Assembly: GCF_003864295.1 (NCBI RefSeq)
Contig: NZ_BDQK01000013.1
Span: forward strand, 248,001-312,000
Length of the DNA stretch: 64,000 nt
From: Aphanothece sacrum FPU1
GTDB taxonomy: Bacteria; Cyanobacteriota; Cyanobacteriia; Cyanobacteriales; Microcystaceae
Reading direction: 5' to 3'
Part shown: one piece after another, positions 28,146 to 37,549 of the stretch
Position numbering within the stretch: position 1 is the first letter of the stretch
Layout of the letters: every line of letters begins with the position of its first letter
Notes under the pieces: generated by a model
What the model was told of the DNA's origin: nothing
Seen by the model: only the letters and a program-made list of their open reading frames with translations
The model's database searches: none
Position numbers and translations under genes: made by a program

Positions 28146-28189
28146 TTAAATCACTGCCTTGCCGTACCTTTAGTTATATTTAAAAGATT

Positions 28190-31100
28190 ATGGTAGTTCC
28201 CCAACAAGCATCAGAATCAGTTAAAATTATTGAACAACTGCAAGCAGAAATTGCCGCATTAAAAGCTGAGCAAAAAAACTTAAGAGAAAGTGAAGAACGC
28301 TGGCAATTAGTATTACAAGGGACTAATGATGGTATTTGGGATTGGAACCTGAAAAGCAATGAAATGTTTTTTTCCCAACGTTGGAAAGAGATGTTAGGTT
28401 ATCAAGACGAAGACTTACCCAATCATATTGATACCTGGAAAAAATTACTTCATCCTAACGATCAGCAACGGGTGATGAAAGTGTTACAAGATCATCTTGA
28501 GGGTAAAACTTCTCATTACAGTGTCTCCTTTCGGTTACGTTGTGTTGATGGTAGTTATAAATGGATTCTTTCGCGGGGTCAAGCTTTATGGGATGAAGCA
28601 GGTAAACCCATCAGGATAGCCGGTTCTCATGCAGATATTAGTGAACGTAAAGAAGAACAGATATTATTACGTTCCTTATTAGATTGTATCCCAGATTTAG
28701 TATTTTGTAAAGATCCTCAAGGGGTCTATAAAATGTGTAATAATGCTTTTGAAAGTTTCGTCGGACATGATCGCAACGAGATTATTGGTAAGACAGATTT
28801 TGAACTATTTTCCCCGGAAGATGCCCTATTTTTTCGGCAACAAGATCAGATTATGATCGAGCAGAAACAGTCCCGTCGTAACGAAGAATGGGTTACTTAT
28901 CCTGATGGGAGTCGTCGTCTGTTAGATACGCTGAAAACGCCCTTTTGCTGTGCCGATGGTAACTTAATGGGATCTATTGGTATTAGTCGGGATATTACAG
29001 AACGCAAACAACGAGAAGAAGCGATCAAAAAACAAGCGGATCGAGATGGTTTACTGAGCAATATTGCACGACAACTCATTGACCAAGATTTTAATACTGC
29101 CATTAATTTTACCCTACAAGCATTAGGAAAATTTACCGAATGCGATCGCAGTTATATCATTCATTACAATCCGAAGCAACGATGTTGGAGTATGACCCAC
29201 GAATGGTGTAATATTAATATTCCTTCTAATATTGACAATTCGCAAAACATATGCTTAGAAGTCTTTCCCTGGTTTTCTGCTCAACTACTTAAAGGAAAAC
29301 CGATCCGTGTCAACCGTCTCAAGGATCTTCCTCAAGATGCGATCGCCGAAAGAGAAGCTTTTGAAAATAGTCTGAGTCCTACGGTGGTGGTAGTTCCCAT
29401 GGTAACAGCCGGCCAAACTGTCGGTTATCTGGGTTTAGAAGCGAATCTCTATAAAATCTGGACCAGAGAAGACGTTAATCTCCTAAAATTAGTGGGAGAA
29501 TTAATGGCCATCGCGGGGGGCCGTTCTGCGGCTGAAGAAGCGCAAAAAGAGTCTCAAGCAAGGTTTGCGGGAATTTTAGATAATGCTAATGAGGCCATTA
29601 TTTCTATTGACGAAAAACAACATATTACCCTATTTAATCATGTGGCTGAAAAAACTTTTGGTTATCGGGCCGATGAAATATTAGGAAAACCCTTTGATTT
29701 ACTAATTCCTAATCGCTTTGATGCTACCCATCAAAACTATGTTAATCATTTTTGTGACGCACCTGAAACTGCCCGACAAATGGGAGGCCGTCGTCCTGTT
29801 TTTGGCCAACATAAAAACGGTACAGAATTTTTAGCAGAAGTATCTATTTCTAAAATTAAATTGAGGGGACGTACCATTTTTACGGCTATTATTAGGGACA
29901 TTACAGAGCGTCAAAAAGCCGAAGAAGCTCTTAAAGAAGCTAAAGAAGCGGCCGACGCTGCTAACCGTGCTAAAAGCGAATTTCTCGCTAGTATGAGCCA
30001 TGAATTACGCACTCCTCTCAATGCTATTCTCGGTTTTACTCAGGTGATGCAAAGAGATATGAGTCTAACGGAAGAACAGATGCAAAATTTAACCATTATT
30101 TCCCGTAGTGGAGAACATTTATTAGAGTTAATTAATGACATTCTAGAGATGTCTAAAATTGAGGCGGGACGTACCACCTTTAATGATAATAGTTTTGATT
30201 TGTATCGTCTTTTAGATAATTTAGAGACGATGTTACGGGTTAAAACTGAAGCTAAGGGCATACAATTAATTTTTGAGCGGATTCAAGAGGTTCCCCAATA
30301 TGTCCACACTGATGAAGGAAAACTACGTCAAGTTTTGATCAATTTGTTAGGAAATGCCATCAAGTTTACGGAAGAAGGAGGGGTTATTTTACGAGTTAAA
30401 TCAGGAGTTAAAGGGGAGGGGCATAAAATTAGTTTAAGCTTTGAAATAGAGGATACGGGGCCAGGTATTGCACCTGAAGAAATAGAGCAATTATTTGAAG
30501 CTTTTGGACAAACTGAAACAGGCCGAAATTCTCAGGAAGGAACAGGGTTAGGATTGCCCATTAGTCAAAAGTTTATCAAACTAATGGGAGGAGATATTAC
30601 GGTTAGTAGTATTTTGGGCCGTGGCAGTTTATTTGCCTTTAGTATTGAGGGTAAGTTAGCTCAAGCAAGTGAGGTTAAAATAATTAAACCTGTGCGTAAA
30701 GTGATTGGTTTAGCTCCTGGCCAGCCGCAATATCGTATCCTAGCAGTAGATGATCGTTTAGAAAGTCGTATTTTATTGGTTAAGCTGTTATCTTCCCTGG
30801 GATTTCATGTTCGTCAAGCAAGTAATGGACAAGAAGCTTTAGAGATTTGGGAAAGTTGGGAACCTCATTTAATTTGGATGGATATGCGAATGCCTGTAAT
30901 TGATGGATATAAGGCGACTCAACGCATTAAAGCAACGACAAAAGGTCAAGCAACTGTGATTATTGCTTTAACTGCAAGTGCTTTTGAAGAGGAGAGAAAT
31001 GTGGTTTTATCGGCCGGATGTGATGATTTTATGCGTAAACCTTTTCGAGAGGAGGTACTGTGGGAGAAAATTGCTCAACATCTGGGAGTTCGCTATATTT

Positions 31101-31381
31101 ATGAGGAAACCAAACTCGATAAGCACAAATCTAAGGATCAAAACTATCCACCAGAGTCAACATCTGTTATTGTTCATCATTGTTTGTCACAAATGTCTCG
31201 TCAATGGATTCGTGATCTTCATCAAGCTGCTCTCGAATGTAGTGATGATGGCATACTAGAACTGATTACTCAAATTCCCCCAGATCATCAACTTTTAGCG
31301 ATCGCGCTTCAAGATTGGGCCCAGAATTTTCAGTTTGATAGTGTTATAAAATTGACTGAATCTTGTGACCAAAAATCCTAA
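28190..31381 (+). CDS. hybrid sensor histidine kinase (PAS-PAS-GAF-PAS-HisKA-HATPase-REC)
   Basis: 1063 residues, no membrane segments, so a soluble sensor. Domains: short coiled coil 10-40; PAS/PAC about 40-155 (GIWDWNLKSNEMFFS); PAS about 165-280 (CIPDLVFCKDP); GAF about 290-440; PAS about 455-570; HisKA with His604 (SMSHELRTPLNAIL); HATPase with NLLGNAIKF and GTGLGLPIS; receiver with Asp898 (WMDMRMP). About 90 further residues follow without a recognised domain. The next gene is a second kinase 10 bases away, probably the partner. The signal is unknown. Confidence 0.93.
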   Translation: MVVPQQASESVKIIEQLQAEIAALKAEQKNLRESEERWQLVLQGTNDGIWDWNLKSNEMFFSQRWKEMLGYQDEDLPNHIDTWKKLLHPNDQQRVMKVLQDHLEGKTSHYSVSFRLRCVDGSYKWILSRGQALWDEAGKPIRIAGSHADISERKEEQILLRSLLDCIPDLVFCKDPQGVYKMCNNAFESFVGHDRNEIIGKTDFELFSPEDALFFRQQDQIMIEQKQSRRNEEWVTYPDGSRRLLDTLKTPFCCADGNLMGSIGISRDITERKQREEAIKKQADRDGLLSNIARQLIDQDFNTAINFTLQALGKFTECDRSYIIHYNPKQRCWSMTHEWCNINIPSNIDNSQNICLEVFPWFSAQLLKGKPIRVNRLKDLPQDAIAEREAFENSLSPTVVVVPMVTAGQTVGYLGLEANLYKIWTREDVNLLKLVGELMAIAGGRSAAEEAQKESQARFAGILDNANEAIISIDEKQHITLFNHVAEKTFGYRADEILGKPFDLLIPNRFDATHQNYVNHFCDAPETARQMGGRRPVFGQHKNGTEFLAEVSISKIKLRGRTIFTAIIRDITERQKAEEALKEAKEAADAANRAKSEFLASMSHELRTPLNAILGFTQVMQRDMSLTEEQMQNLTIISRSGEHLLELINDILEMSKIEAGRTTFNDNSFDLYRLLDNLETMLRVKTEAKGIQLIFERIQEVPQYVHTDEGKLRQVLINLLGNAIKFTEEGGVILRVKSGVKGEGHKISLSFEIEDTGPGIAPEEIEQLFEAFGQTETGRNSQEGTGLGLPISQKFIKLMGGDITVSSILGRGSLFAFSIEGKLAQASEVKIIKPVRKVIGLAPGQPQYRILAVDDRLESRILLVKLLSSLGFHVRQASNGQEALEIWESWEPHLIWMDMRMPVIDGYKATQRIKATTKGQATVIIALTASAFEEERNVVLSAGCDDFMRKPFREEVLWEKIAQHLGVRYIYEETKLDKHKSKDQNYPPESTSVIVHHCLSQMSRQWIRDLHQAALECSDDGILELITQIPPDHQLLAIALQDWAQNFQFDSVIKLTESCDQKS

Positions 31382-31391
31382 TTTATTGCTC

Positions 31392-32534
31392 ATGTCTCCG
31401 ATAAATTCTTATCAAGGTAATTTACTTGTTGTTGATGATACTCCAGACAATTTACGTCTCTTATCAGCTATGCTTTCTGAACAAGGATATAAGGTTCGTA
31501 AAGCACTTAATGGACAAATGGCTTTAAATACAATTTATCAGGTTCCTCCTGATCTGATTTTGTTGGATATTAATATGCCTCAAATGAATGGTTATGATGT
31601 TTGTCAAAATCTGAAAAGTAATGAGAAAACTCAAGAAATTCCAGTTATTTTTATTAGTGCGCTTGATGATGTTTTGGATAAGGTGAAAGCCTTTAAAATG
31701 GGAGGAGTAGATTATATTACTAAACCGTTTCAGACTGAAGAAGTTATCGCTCGTATTGAAAATCAATTAACTATTCAACGGCAAAAAAAGCAACTACAAC
31801 AGGAAGTTAAGGAACGACAAAAAACGGAAGAAACGTTACGCATTTATCTTCATGCAGTTTCTCATGATTTGCGTAACCCCGTTTTAGGAATGTCCATGGT
31901 GTTAAAAAATTTCCTTAAAAAGAATAAAGAACTACAAAAACAACTGATAGAAATTCCTGAGACAATTTTAGAACAAATGGTGTCTAGTTGCGATCGTCAA
32001 CTTAATTTGATTAATTCTTTAGTGGAAACTCAACAGTTTGAAATGGGGGGAGTTTCTCTTAACTGTCAATCTCTTAATTTATTTTCTTTGACTCAACAAT
32101 TAGCCTCTGAATGGGAATTAATATTAAAGGAACATCAAGCAATTTTAATTAATAACATTTCTGCTGATTTACCATTAATTAATGGGGATAGCGATCGCTT
32201 ATGGCGAGTGTTTGAAAATCTTATGGCTAATGCTCTTAAACACAATTCTCAGGGTATTCAATTAACCCTTAATGCAGAAGTCATAACTACAGAAGAATCT
32301 TTATCAATGATTCGTTGTACTTTAGGGGATAATGGCATAGGAATGAGTCCTCAACAAGCAGAAACTTTATTTGAACGTTATCATCGAGGGGAGGTCGCAA
32401 AAAGAACTTTAGGATTAGGTTTAGGCTTATACTTATGTCGTCAAATTATTGAAGCTCACGGCGGAAAAATTGGTGTGTTAAGTCAACAAAATTTCGGGGC
32501 TAATTTTTGGTTTACTCTACCAATTACAACATAA
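31392..32534 (+). CDS. response regulator-histidine kinase (REC-HisKA-HATPase)
   Basis: 380 residues: N-terminal receiver with phospho-acceptor Asp59 (LILLDINMP) and KPFQTEEVIARI, a coiled-coil linker, HisKA with His158 (HAVSHDLRNPVLGM), and HATPase with NLMANALKHN, DNGIGMSP and LGLGLGLYLCRQI. The ATG at 31392 is chosen; the GTG at 31365 would overlap the upstream kinase and adds only 9 residues. The layout suggests a phosphorelay in which the upstream hybrid kinase feeds this receiver. No DNA-binding output is encoded here. Confidence 0.9.
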   Translation: MSPINSYQGNLLVVDDTPDNLRLLSAMLSEQGYKVRKALNGQMALNTIYQVPPDLILLDINMPQMNGYDVCQNLKSNEKTQEIPVIFISALDDVLDKVKAFKMGGVDYITKPFQTEEVIARIENQLTIQRQKKQLQQEVKERQKTEETLRIYLHAVSHDLRNPVLGMSMVLKNFLKKNKELQKQLIEIPETILEQMVSSCDRQLNLINSLVETQQFEMGGVSLNCQSLNLFSLTQQLASEWELILKEHQAILINNISADLPLINGDSDRLWRVFENLMANALKHNSQGIQLTLNAEVITTEESLSMIRCTLGDNGIGMSPQQAETLFERYHRGEVAKRTLGLGLGLYLCRQIIEAHGGKIGVLSQQNFGANFWFTLPITT

Positions 32535-32640
32535 TTTATCACATGTTTAATAAATATAGAACAGGCAAGATGCCTATTCCACAAATCTTTATATTTCAAA
32601 GGAAAACCCTATGTTATATGAAACAAAAACGAAAATACTA

Positions 32641-32835
32641 TTAATGATTAGTTTAGCATAATTTGTCCGGTAGAATCCAAATTATGCTTTATTATTACAA
32701 ACAAGGGACTTTAACTCGTTCATAGTTAAGCTATACAAACAAAGGTTGCCTATGCCACCTATGATTTAGTCCACGAAGGTGGACTTTGTTTTTATAGGAT
32801 AAGGCTTTAGCCTTTTATTAATGATTAGTTTAGCT
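32641..32835. repeat. family D repeat, rearranged copy 3
   Basis: The 17-base TTAATGATTAGTTTAGC begins the segment and recurs at 32819-32835. Between are TTTGTCCGGTAGAATCC (a family D end), GGACTTTAACTC, AAAGGTTGCC, GTCCACGAAGGTGGAC and AAGGCTTTAGCCTT. It looks like one element's tail joined to a second element lacking its left end. Flanking 32535-32640 shows nothing else. Confidence 0.7.
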
Positions 32836-32891
32836 AGGAATAAAGTATAATTAATCTATAGGAGTATAAATAAGCAAAAAAAACATTAATT

Positions 32892-33473
32892 ATGGTAACT
32901 AATCGTCAATTTTTTTATATATCTCCAGAAATATATCTAGAAGGGGAGAGAGTCAGTCCTATTAAGCATGAATATCGACGAGGAGAGGTTTATGCAATGG
33001 TGGGTGCGAAAAAATCTCATATTGTTTTAGGAACAAATTTAGCAACCTTGTTAAATATTCATCTTGCAAATAGTCCCTGTCTGGTTCTAACTTCAGATAT
33101 TAAGGTCAGATTAGAAGAAGCAAATTGTTATTATTATCCTGATATTGCAGTTGTTTGCGATGAAATGGAAATTAATAATACCGATGATTTTATTCTTTAT
33201 CCTGTCCTTATAATTGAAGTATTATCAAAATCTACACAAGCATTTGATAGAGGAGATAAATTCACTGATTATCAAACTTGTCCGACTTTAAAAGAATATG
33301 TTCTCGTTCACCAAAACCAACAAAAAGTTGAATGTTTTCGACGTGATAAATCAGGAATTTGGACAGAAAAAATTTATGAAAAAGGAGATAAGGTAGAATT
33401 TAAAAGTGTGAATTATTGTGGTGAAATTGAGAATATCTATCGTAAAATTCCTGGATTAGAACGAGTTGATTAA
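32892..33473 (+). CDS. Uma2 family (DUF820) putative endonuclease
   Basis: 193 residues, third Uma2 of the window and complete. Marks: ISPEIYLEGERVSPIKHEYRRGEVYAMVG, SDIKVRL, NCYYYPDIAVVCDE, YPVLIIEVLSKSTQAFDRGDKFTDY (nuclease E and K region) and LKEYVLVHQNQQKVECFRR. It belongs to the subgroup with YRRGEVYAMxG, different from the 7.3 kb member. It borders a toxin-antitoxin island. Target unknown. Confidence 0.88.
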   Translation: MVTNRQFFYISPEIYLEGERVSPIKHEYRRGEVYAMVGAKKSHIVLGTNLATLLNIHLANSPCLVLTSDIKVRLEEANCYYYPDIAVVCDEMEINNTDDFILYPVLIIEVLSKSTQAFDRGDKFTDYQTCPTLKEYVLVHQNQQKVECFRRDKSGIWTEKIYEKGDKVEFKSVNYCGEIENIYRKIPGLERVD

Positions 33474-33505
33474 AGAATTATTGAATATCAGATACAATAT
33501 CCGAA

Positions 33506-33790
33506 TCAGTAAACCTCATCATGAGAACCAATTGCTAATAGTAAAATATCTTCGGTTTTTAAATCAGAATTTTCAACAAACTTAAAAACAATACGATAGC
33601 TATAATCAATTGAACATGACCATTTCCCCTCAAGTTGTCCTTTGAGTTTGTGAGTGCGTAAGCTAGGATAAAAGGGATCGTCCGTTAATTGTTGTAGGGT
33701 TTGTGCAACAACTTCTCTTATCTGCGGATTTTGACGCAATAATCGTTTAAGTTGACGTTTAAAAGCTGGACTCCAGACTAATGCTGTCAT
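33506..33790 (-). CDS. RelE/ParE superfamily toxin
   Basis: 94 residues with the RelE-type core: WSPAFKRQLKRLLRQNP, then PSLRTHKLKGQLEGKWSCSIDYSYRIVFKF and a C-terminal ILLLAIGSHDEVY. The family includes ribosome-dependent mRNA interferases and gyrase toxins; the sequence suggests the mRNA-interferase side (YafQ/YoeB-like) but this is not certain. The start codon overlaps the antitoxin stop (ATGA), the usual coupling. Confidence 0.85.
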   Translation of the reverse strand: MTALVWSPAFKRQLKRLLRQNPQIREVVAQTLQQLTDDPFYPSLRTHKLKGQLEGKWSCSIDYSYRIVFKFVENSDLKTEDILLLAIGSHDEVY

Positions 33791-34002
33791 TCATCTAACT
33801 CCGCCATCAAATCAGCCACTGAACCCCGACGAATGTTACCTTGATCATAGTCTTGTTCAGACTGTACTATATTTTGTAATAATTCATTTCGCTTACGTTC
33901 TCTAAGTCGATTTTCAATAAGTTCAATTAACATTAATTGTTGATCAGGTGGAAGTGATTCTACTGTATCTATAGCTTCCTGAAAGGTAGGATAATTATTC
34001 AT
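33787..34002 (-). CDS. antitoxin of the RelE/ParE-type pair
   Basis: 71 residues, helical and acidic. N-terminal TFQEAIDTVESLPPDQQLMLIELIENRL is typical of small cyanobacterial antitoxins, and the C-terminal part (SVADLMAELDE) would wrap the toxin. It overlaps the toxin gene by 4 bases. No DNA-binding domain is obvious, so autoregulation may be weak or need the complex. Confidence 0.8.
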   Translation of the reverse strand: MNNYPTFQEAIDTVESLPPDQQLMLIELIENRLRERKRNELLQNIVQSEQDYDQGNIRRGSVADLMAELDE

Positions 34003-34011
34003 AGATATTTT

Positions 34012-34494
34012 TTATTTTTGGATTTGCTCTTTTACTAATTCTAAAGGTAGTTTCAATACTCTGGCAATTTGTTCAATACTTAAACCTTCTTTCATCAGTT
34101 CAGTTGCAATTTCTATTTTAGCTTGTTGCTCAGGGTTTGATTGTTTTAATTCATTTTCTGATAAACCTGTGCAAATATTACCCTTATTAATTTTTATACT
34201 GTTGATAATATTAGAATGAGAAAAATTAGAATAATACCTCTGCAAACTTGATTTAACATTAGACTTACTAACTTCTTCACCTAATGTGCTTGATAATGAT
34301 TGCCATAACCTACCCGCCACATATTTAATATACTTCTCAGAACGCTTAGTATGTTTAGCGATTTCTGCATATTTTTCATGGTCAAATACTCCTTTTAAGA
34401 TAGCTTGTTCAATATCATCTAAATGTTCTCCTCGATGGGAGAATATCAGATCATCCACTGTTACTATCAGCGATCGCACATCAAATGTGTCCAT
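34012..34494 (-). CDS. stand-alone vMAP-type N-terminal HTH protein
   Basis: 160 residues. Residues about 8-90 match the helix-turn-helix that begins vWA-MoxR-associated proteins and many NB-ARC or WD40 conflict-system proteins (DDLIFSHRGEHLDDIEQAILKGVF, YAEIAKHTKRSEKYIKYVAGRLWQSLSSTLGEEVSKSNVKSSLQRYY). The large effector part normally following is absent. Instead a short C-terminal segment ELMKEGLSIEQIARVLKLPLELVKEQ resembles the tail of Rpn-type nucleases. It may be a natural mini-regulator or a scrap. It lies 9 bases upstream of the antitoxin gene and directly after a broken toxin gene. Confidence 0.6.
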   Translation of the reverse strand: MDTFDVRSLIVTVDDLIFSHRGEHLDDIEQAILKGVFDHEKYAEIAKHTKRSEKYIKYVAGRLWQSLSSTLGEEVSKSNVKSSLQRYYSNFSHSNIINSIKINKGNICTGLSENELKQSNPEQQAKIEIATELMKEGLSIEQIARVLKLPLELVKEQIQK

Positions 34495-34510
34495 GGGGTA
34501 TATTGGATAA

Positions 34511-34603
34511 TTATGATTTTTTATACCATATCATATCTTTACCCCGTTTTTGTAGCCGTTTAATGTCTTCCTTAAAGCGATTGTCAAAAATGGGTGATAA
34601 CAT
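34511..34603 (-). pseudogene. YafQ-type toxin, truncated to its first 30 codons
   Basis: Minus-strand frame MLSPIFDNRFKEDIKRLQKR then GKDMIWYKKS-stop. FxxxFKKDIKxLQKRGKDM is the N-terminal helix of YafQ-family mRNA interferases, usually about 90 residues long. The ATG overlaps the antitoxin stop (TAATG). After GKDM the homology ends; the HTH gene begins 17 bases further on. All catalytic residues are lost, so it is inactive. Confidence 0.75.
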
Positions 34604-34863
34604 TAAATTCCTAATTCATGATAAAGTTCATTATTATTTTGACAAGTGGTTAAGTTATTTTTTTCTTCGACATTCTTAATAGCTTGTTGTGTTTCTTCGT
34701 TGAAATCATTGATTGTATAAGTTCCTTCTTCAATTCGTTTTTCTTTTTCAGCTTGTTGTAAAAATTCGTCTAGATGTTTTTGTAGATAGATTGCAAGAGT
34801 ATTTTGTTGATCTTCAGAAAGCCGTGAAATTTGCTCAAAGGTTTCTTGGATTAATTTAGTCAT
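34603..34863 (-). CDS. orphan RelB-like antitoxin
   Basis: 86 residues, helical: LIQETFEQISRLSEDQQNTLAIYLQKHLDEFL, then a charged linker and a tail ending in NNELYHELGI. The first segment is typical of antitoxins paired with YafQ/RelE toxins. Its toxin gene, overlapping by one base, is cut to 30 codons, so the antitoxin has no active local partner. It may neutralise a related toxin elsewhere or be decaying. Confidence 0.65.
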   Translation of the reverse strand: MTKLIQETFEQISRLSEDQQNTLAIYLQKHLDEFLQQAEKEKRIEEGTYTINDFNEETQQAIKNVEEKNNLTTCQNNNELYHELGI

Positions 34864-35074
34864 GGGTTATCTTTCCAAATGGTAGATTGTGTTTTTATAT
34901 CACATAATATAACTTAATACGACTTAATTTGTCTTTATATTTTTTAAAATTTAGTTAATTTTTGTAAATATTACCTTATATACTTTTATATAACTTTTTG
35001 GATCTTGAAAGAAAATTTTGCGTTGTGTATGCTTTTTGGGATGATCATTAATTTTCAATTAGGAAATATAAACT

Positions 35075-35626
35075 ATGAATCTTTTCACACGCTTGATACT
35101 CTTTAGTTCACTTTCTTCTGTGGTTAGTATTTTTTTTCTAAATACAGAAGCTAAAGCTTTCACCTTAAACAATTTGCAGGTAAACGTTCAAATTACCTCG
35201 CCTACTCAAGGTCAAATATTTCCTAACGGAAGTACTGTTGCCGGAACAGGTATTGCTTCGTGGACAGGTACAATAAGCACTCTTGATGAAAAGGAGCCTA
35301 TTACACTACTTTTTAGCTACTCCTTGCAACATGCTAATAAACCAGTAAAATCATTTACAACTCAATATACATACGCTTCTGGTCTAAACTTAGTTCCCGT
35401 AGGATCGGGAGTACTTAATGTTGATGATATCGCAGGTCCACTTAGTCCTGGCAGTTATGTCACATCGATGGGTGCTTATTTTAACGGAAAACTTGCCAGT
35501 GATGGTCTTAGTTGGAAGGTTGTTCCCGAACCCCTAACCATACTAGGTTCAGCTACGGCTATGGGATTTGGTGCATTCTTTAAACGCAAACTAAAACCCT
35601 CTAAATCCACTGAAAAAGTAAGCTAA
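35075..35626 (+). CDS. PEP-CTERM exported protein
   Basis: 183 residues: signal peptide (LILFSSLSSVVSIFFLNTEAKA), a beta-rich extracellular part, and the C-terminal sorting signal VPEPLTILGSATAMGFGAFFKRK, i.e. PEP motif, hydrophobic stretch and basic tail. Such proteins are cleaved by an exosortase and released or attached during polysaccharide export. The exosortase is not in the window. A clear terminator follows. The 211-base upstream gap is AT-rich with the promoter. Confidence 0.9.
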   Translation: MNLFTRLILFSSLSSVVSIFFLNTEAKAFTLNNLQVNVQITSPTQGQIFPNGSTVAGTGIASWTGTISTLDEKEPITLLFSYSLQHANKPVKSFTTQYTYASGLNLVPVGSGVLNVDDIAGPLSPGSYVTSMGAYFNGKLASDGLSWKVVPEPLTILGSATAMGFGAFFKRKLKPSKSTEKVS

Positions 35627-35647
35627 TTTGCTTGTTAAAAATAGGAT

Positions 35648-35689
35648 AAATTCCCCTTACTTTAGTTGGTTAAGGGGATTTGTTTTTTT
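35648..35689 (+). terminator. intrinsic terminator after the PEP-CTERM gene
   Basis: Hairpin AAATTCCCCTTA / TAAGGGGATTT with one bulge, followed by TGTTTTTTTG. It ends the plus-strand gene before the minus-strand VapC gene. Confidence 0.85.
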
Positions 35690-35740
35690 GTCTGTATTTC
35701 TAAACTCCAAAAATTTCAGATTTCACAGTTTATCACTTAC

Positions 35741-36208
35741 TTAAAACGGATGATTATTGGGATTTTCTATCAGCAATCCCTCACTTACCACAGCGACATT
35801 CAACTCATTATCTGCCGAGACAAAGGTGATAGAAGGTAAACCACTGGCCAGACAAAGTGTATTAACAGCACAACCTACTGCTAATTGGATCGCATCATAG
35901 CCTCTTAAACCATAAGTTTCTGCTAATGTCATTCCAGAATTAATTATACTCTCAGTAATTTCGATGACTTGATAATCTTTATGGGAATCCTTTCTAAATT
36001 GGTGACTTATTGCTGTTGCATCTGTAAAACTAATACTTCCAATGCGCGATCGCCGCGTAACAGCAGCCACAATCTCTACCTTAGCAATTGCTGCAATGAA
36101 TATTTCATTATTTAAAGTAGGATCGAATAATCCTAATACCCAAGCTGATCCAGTTTCGCTAATATAACGCTTAACCAATGCGCTACTATCTAAGAAGTAA
36201 AGTGTCAT
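35741..36208 (-). CDS. vapC: PIN-domain toxin (VapC type)
   Basis: 155-residue PIN ribonuclease: LYFLDSSALVKRYISETGS (first acidic residue), AIAKVEIVAAVTRR (second), GYDAIQLAVG (third) and TFVSADNELNVAVVSEGL (fourth). All four acidic positions are present, so activity is expected. It starts directly at the end of the antitoxin gene, without a gap. Confidence 0.88.
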   Translation of the reverse strand: MTLYFLDSSALVKRYISETGSAWVLGLFDPTLNNEIFIAAIAKVEIVAAVTRRSRIGSISFTDATAISHQFRKDSHKDYQVIEITESIINSGMTLAETYGLRGYDAIQLAVGCAVNTLCLASGLPSITFVSADNELNVAVVSEGLLIENPNNHPF

Positions 36209-36472
36209 CTAACGGCGTTCCTCAATAATCGTTTCAGAAACGGGTTTTCCCTCTACTTGAATCAGTTTTTGCTCAATTATCGGTTCAGAGGAACGACGTT
36301 TAATCTGTTTTACTAAGCCAGTATCGAGCAGAGATTGATGAAATGCCGATGGTTTATCAGCTTTCTCTTTATCAATAAGATGCTGTTGAATTGTCTGATT
36401 AAGCTGCCGAAGTTCTTCTAGTTCAAGAGTCTCAAGTTGCCTCAAGATTTGAGTAAGGTTTGCCTGTGCCAT
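36209..36472 (-). CDS. vapB: VapC-associated antitoxin
   Basis: 87 residues, upstream of and adjoining vapC. N-terminal helix LTQILRQLETLELEELRQLNQTIQQHL and a basic, extended C-terminal part (VKQIKRRSSEPIIEQK). It is not a classical AbrB or RHH VapB, but this type commonly precedes PIN toxins in cyanobacteria. The name is by position. Confidence 0.7.
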   Translation of the reverse strand: MAQANLTQILRQLETLELEELRQLNQTIQQHLIDKEKADKPSAFHQSLLDTGLVKQIKRRSSEPIIEQKLIQVEGKPVSETIIEERR

Positions 36473-36657
36473 AATCTGCTACTTTTGAGAGGTTAATCCT
36501 TCTTCTATTTTACGATCACTGGTCGGTTTCCACCTTGCTTTTATATCGATTGGTCAAAATACTTTAAAAGCTGAAGTTACTAACATATCTTCTCATGGAA
36601 TATGAATACTTTAATGCTAACCCTACAGTTTTTGTGTAATTAATTTTATGTGGTAAC

Positions 36658-37221
36658 TTAACTAATTTGCATTAAATCTTCTATCAATATTTTACTGCCA
36701 ATAGCAATCAAGGTTAGTCCACCTATAATTTCTATTTTTTGATTAAAAATACTGCCAAACTTGTGACCAATAAATACACCAATAAACGATAAAGAAAAAG
36801 TAATTAATCCAATTAAAGTACAAGCAAAAAAAATAGAAGACTCTAATAAAGATAGACTAAACCCTGTAGCTAAAGCATCAATACTCGTAGCGATCGCTAA
36901 AGCAAATAAAGTATAATTATCAAGAGGATTAAACTTTTTATCATCTTCTAATTGAAAAGCTTCATAAATCATTTTTCCGCCAATAAAAGATAATAAAATA
37001 AAGGCTATCCAGTGATCAAAATTAGATAAAAGATTTCTAAAAGTCAGTCCAGTTATCCAACCAATTAAAGGCATAACACCTTGAAATACACCAAAGAATA
37101 AAGCAATTTTTAACGCCTTATTAATCTTAATATGTTGAATTAGACAGCCACTGGTTACAGAAACAGCAAAAGCATCCGCCGCTAACCCAATTGATAAAAA
37201 AGTTGTATTGAGTAATTCCAT
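36658..37221 (-). CDS. mntP: manganese efflux pump MntP
   Basis: 187 residues, six membrane helices, with the two conserved acidic MntP motifs LAADAFAVSVTSG and ATSIDALATGFSL. Exports Mn2+ across the inner membrane. A family B tail fragment (GTGTAATTAATTTTATG, 36636 region) lies just after the stop. I do not see a yybP-ykoY riboswitch upstream. Confidence 0.9.
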   Translation of the reverse strand: MELLNTTFLSIGLAADAFAVSVTSGCLIQHIKINKALKIALFFGVFQGVMPLIGWITGLTFRNLLSNFDHWIAFILLSFIGGKMIYEAFQLEDDKKFNPLDNYTLFALAIATSIDALATGFSLSLLESSIFFACTLIGLITFSLSFIGVFIGHKFGSIFNQKIEIIGGLTLIAIGSKILIEDLMQIS

Positions 37222-37549
37222 TTATTTTTAATTTAGCTCTTTCTAAAGCATAGCTAATTTATTCAGGAAAAACTTTCATTTTTCTTTCATTATTAACTCA
37301 TATATTGCTCAAATTTTATTGTTTTAAGATTAGGGAGAAAAAAATATAATTAATTTATATAAGTACAAATAACGACTTTTTCAAGTAATATTACTTAAAT
37401 ATTTTTATACTATTAGGCTAACGCGATATATATAAGCAATATATACGAATATAAATAGTTGTTATTTAAAGTTTTGTAACATTATACGAAAAATGTAAAT
37501 TCTTGCTGAATCAATACTTTAATCATCTGGTTATTCGAGAACAGTTTTT
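37222..37549. other. AT-rich divergent region mntP / PKS
   Basis: 328 bases, very AT-rich, with an ATATATATAAG / ATATATACG pair near 37428-37450. It should hold the mntP and PKS promoters. No gene or repeat copy recognised. Confidence 0.35.

Noticed and set aside
37222-37300. Manganese riboswitch (yybP-ykoY) before mntP
   Set aside because: The region is too AT-rich and lacks the conserved GC-rich stems.
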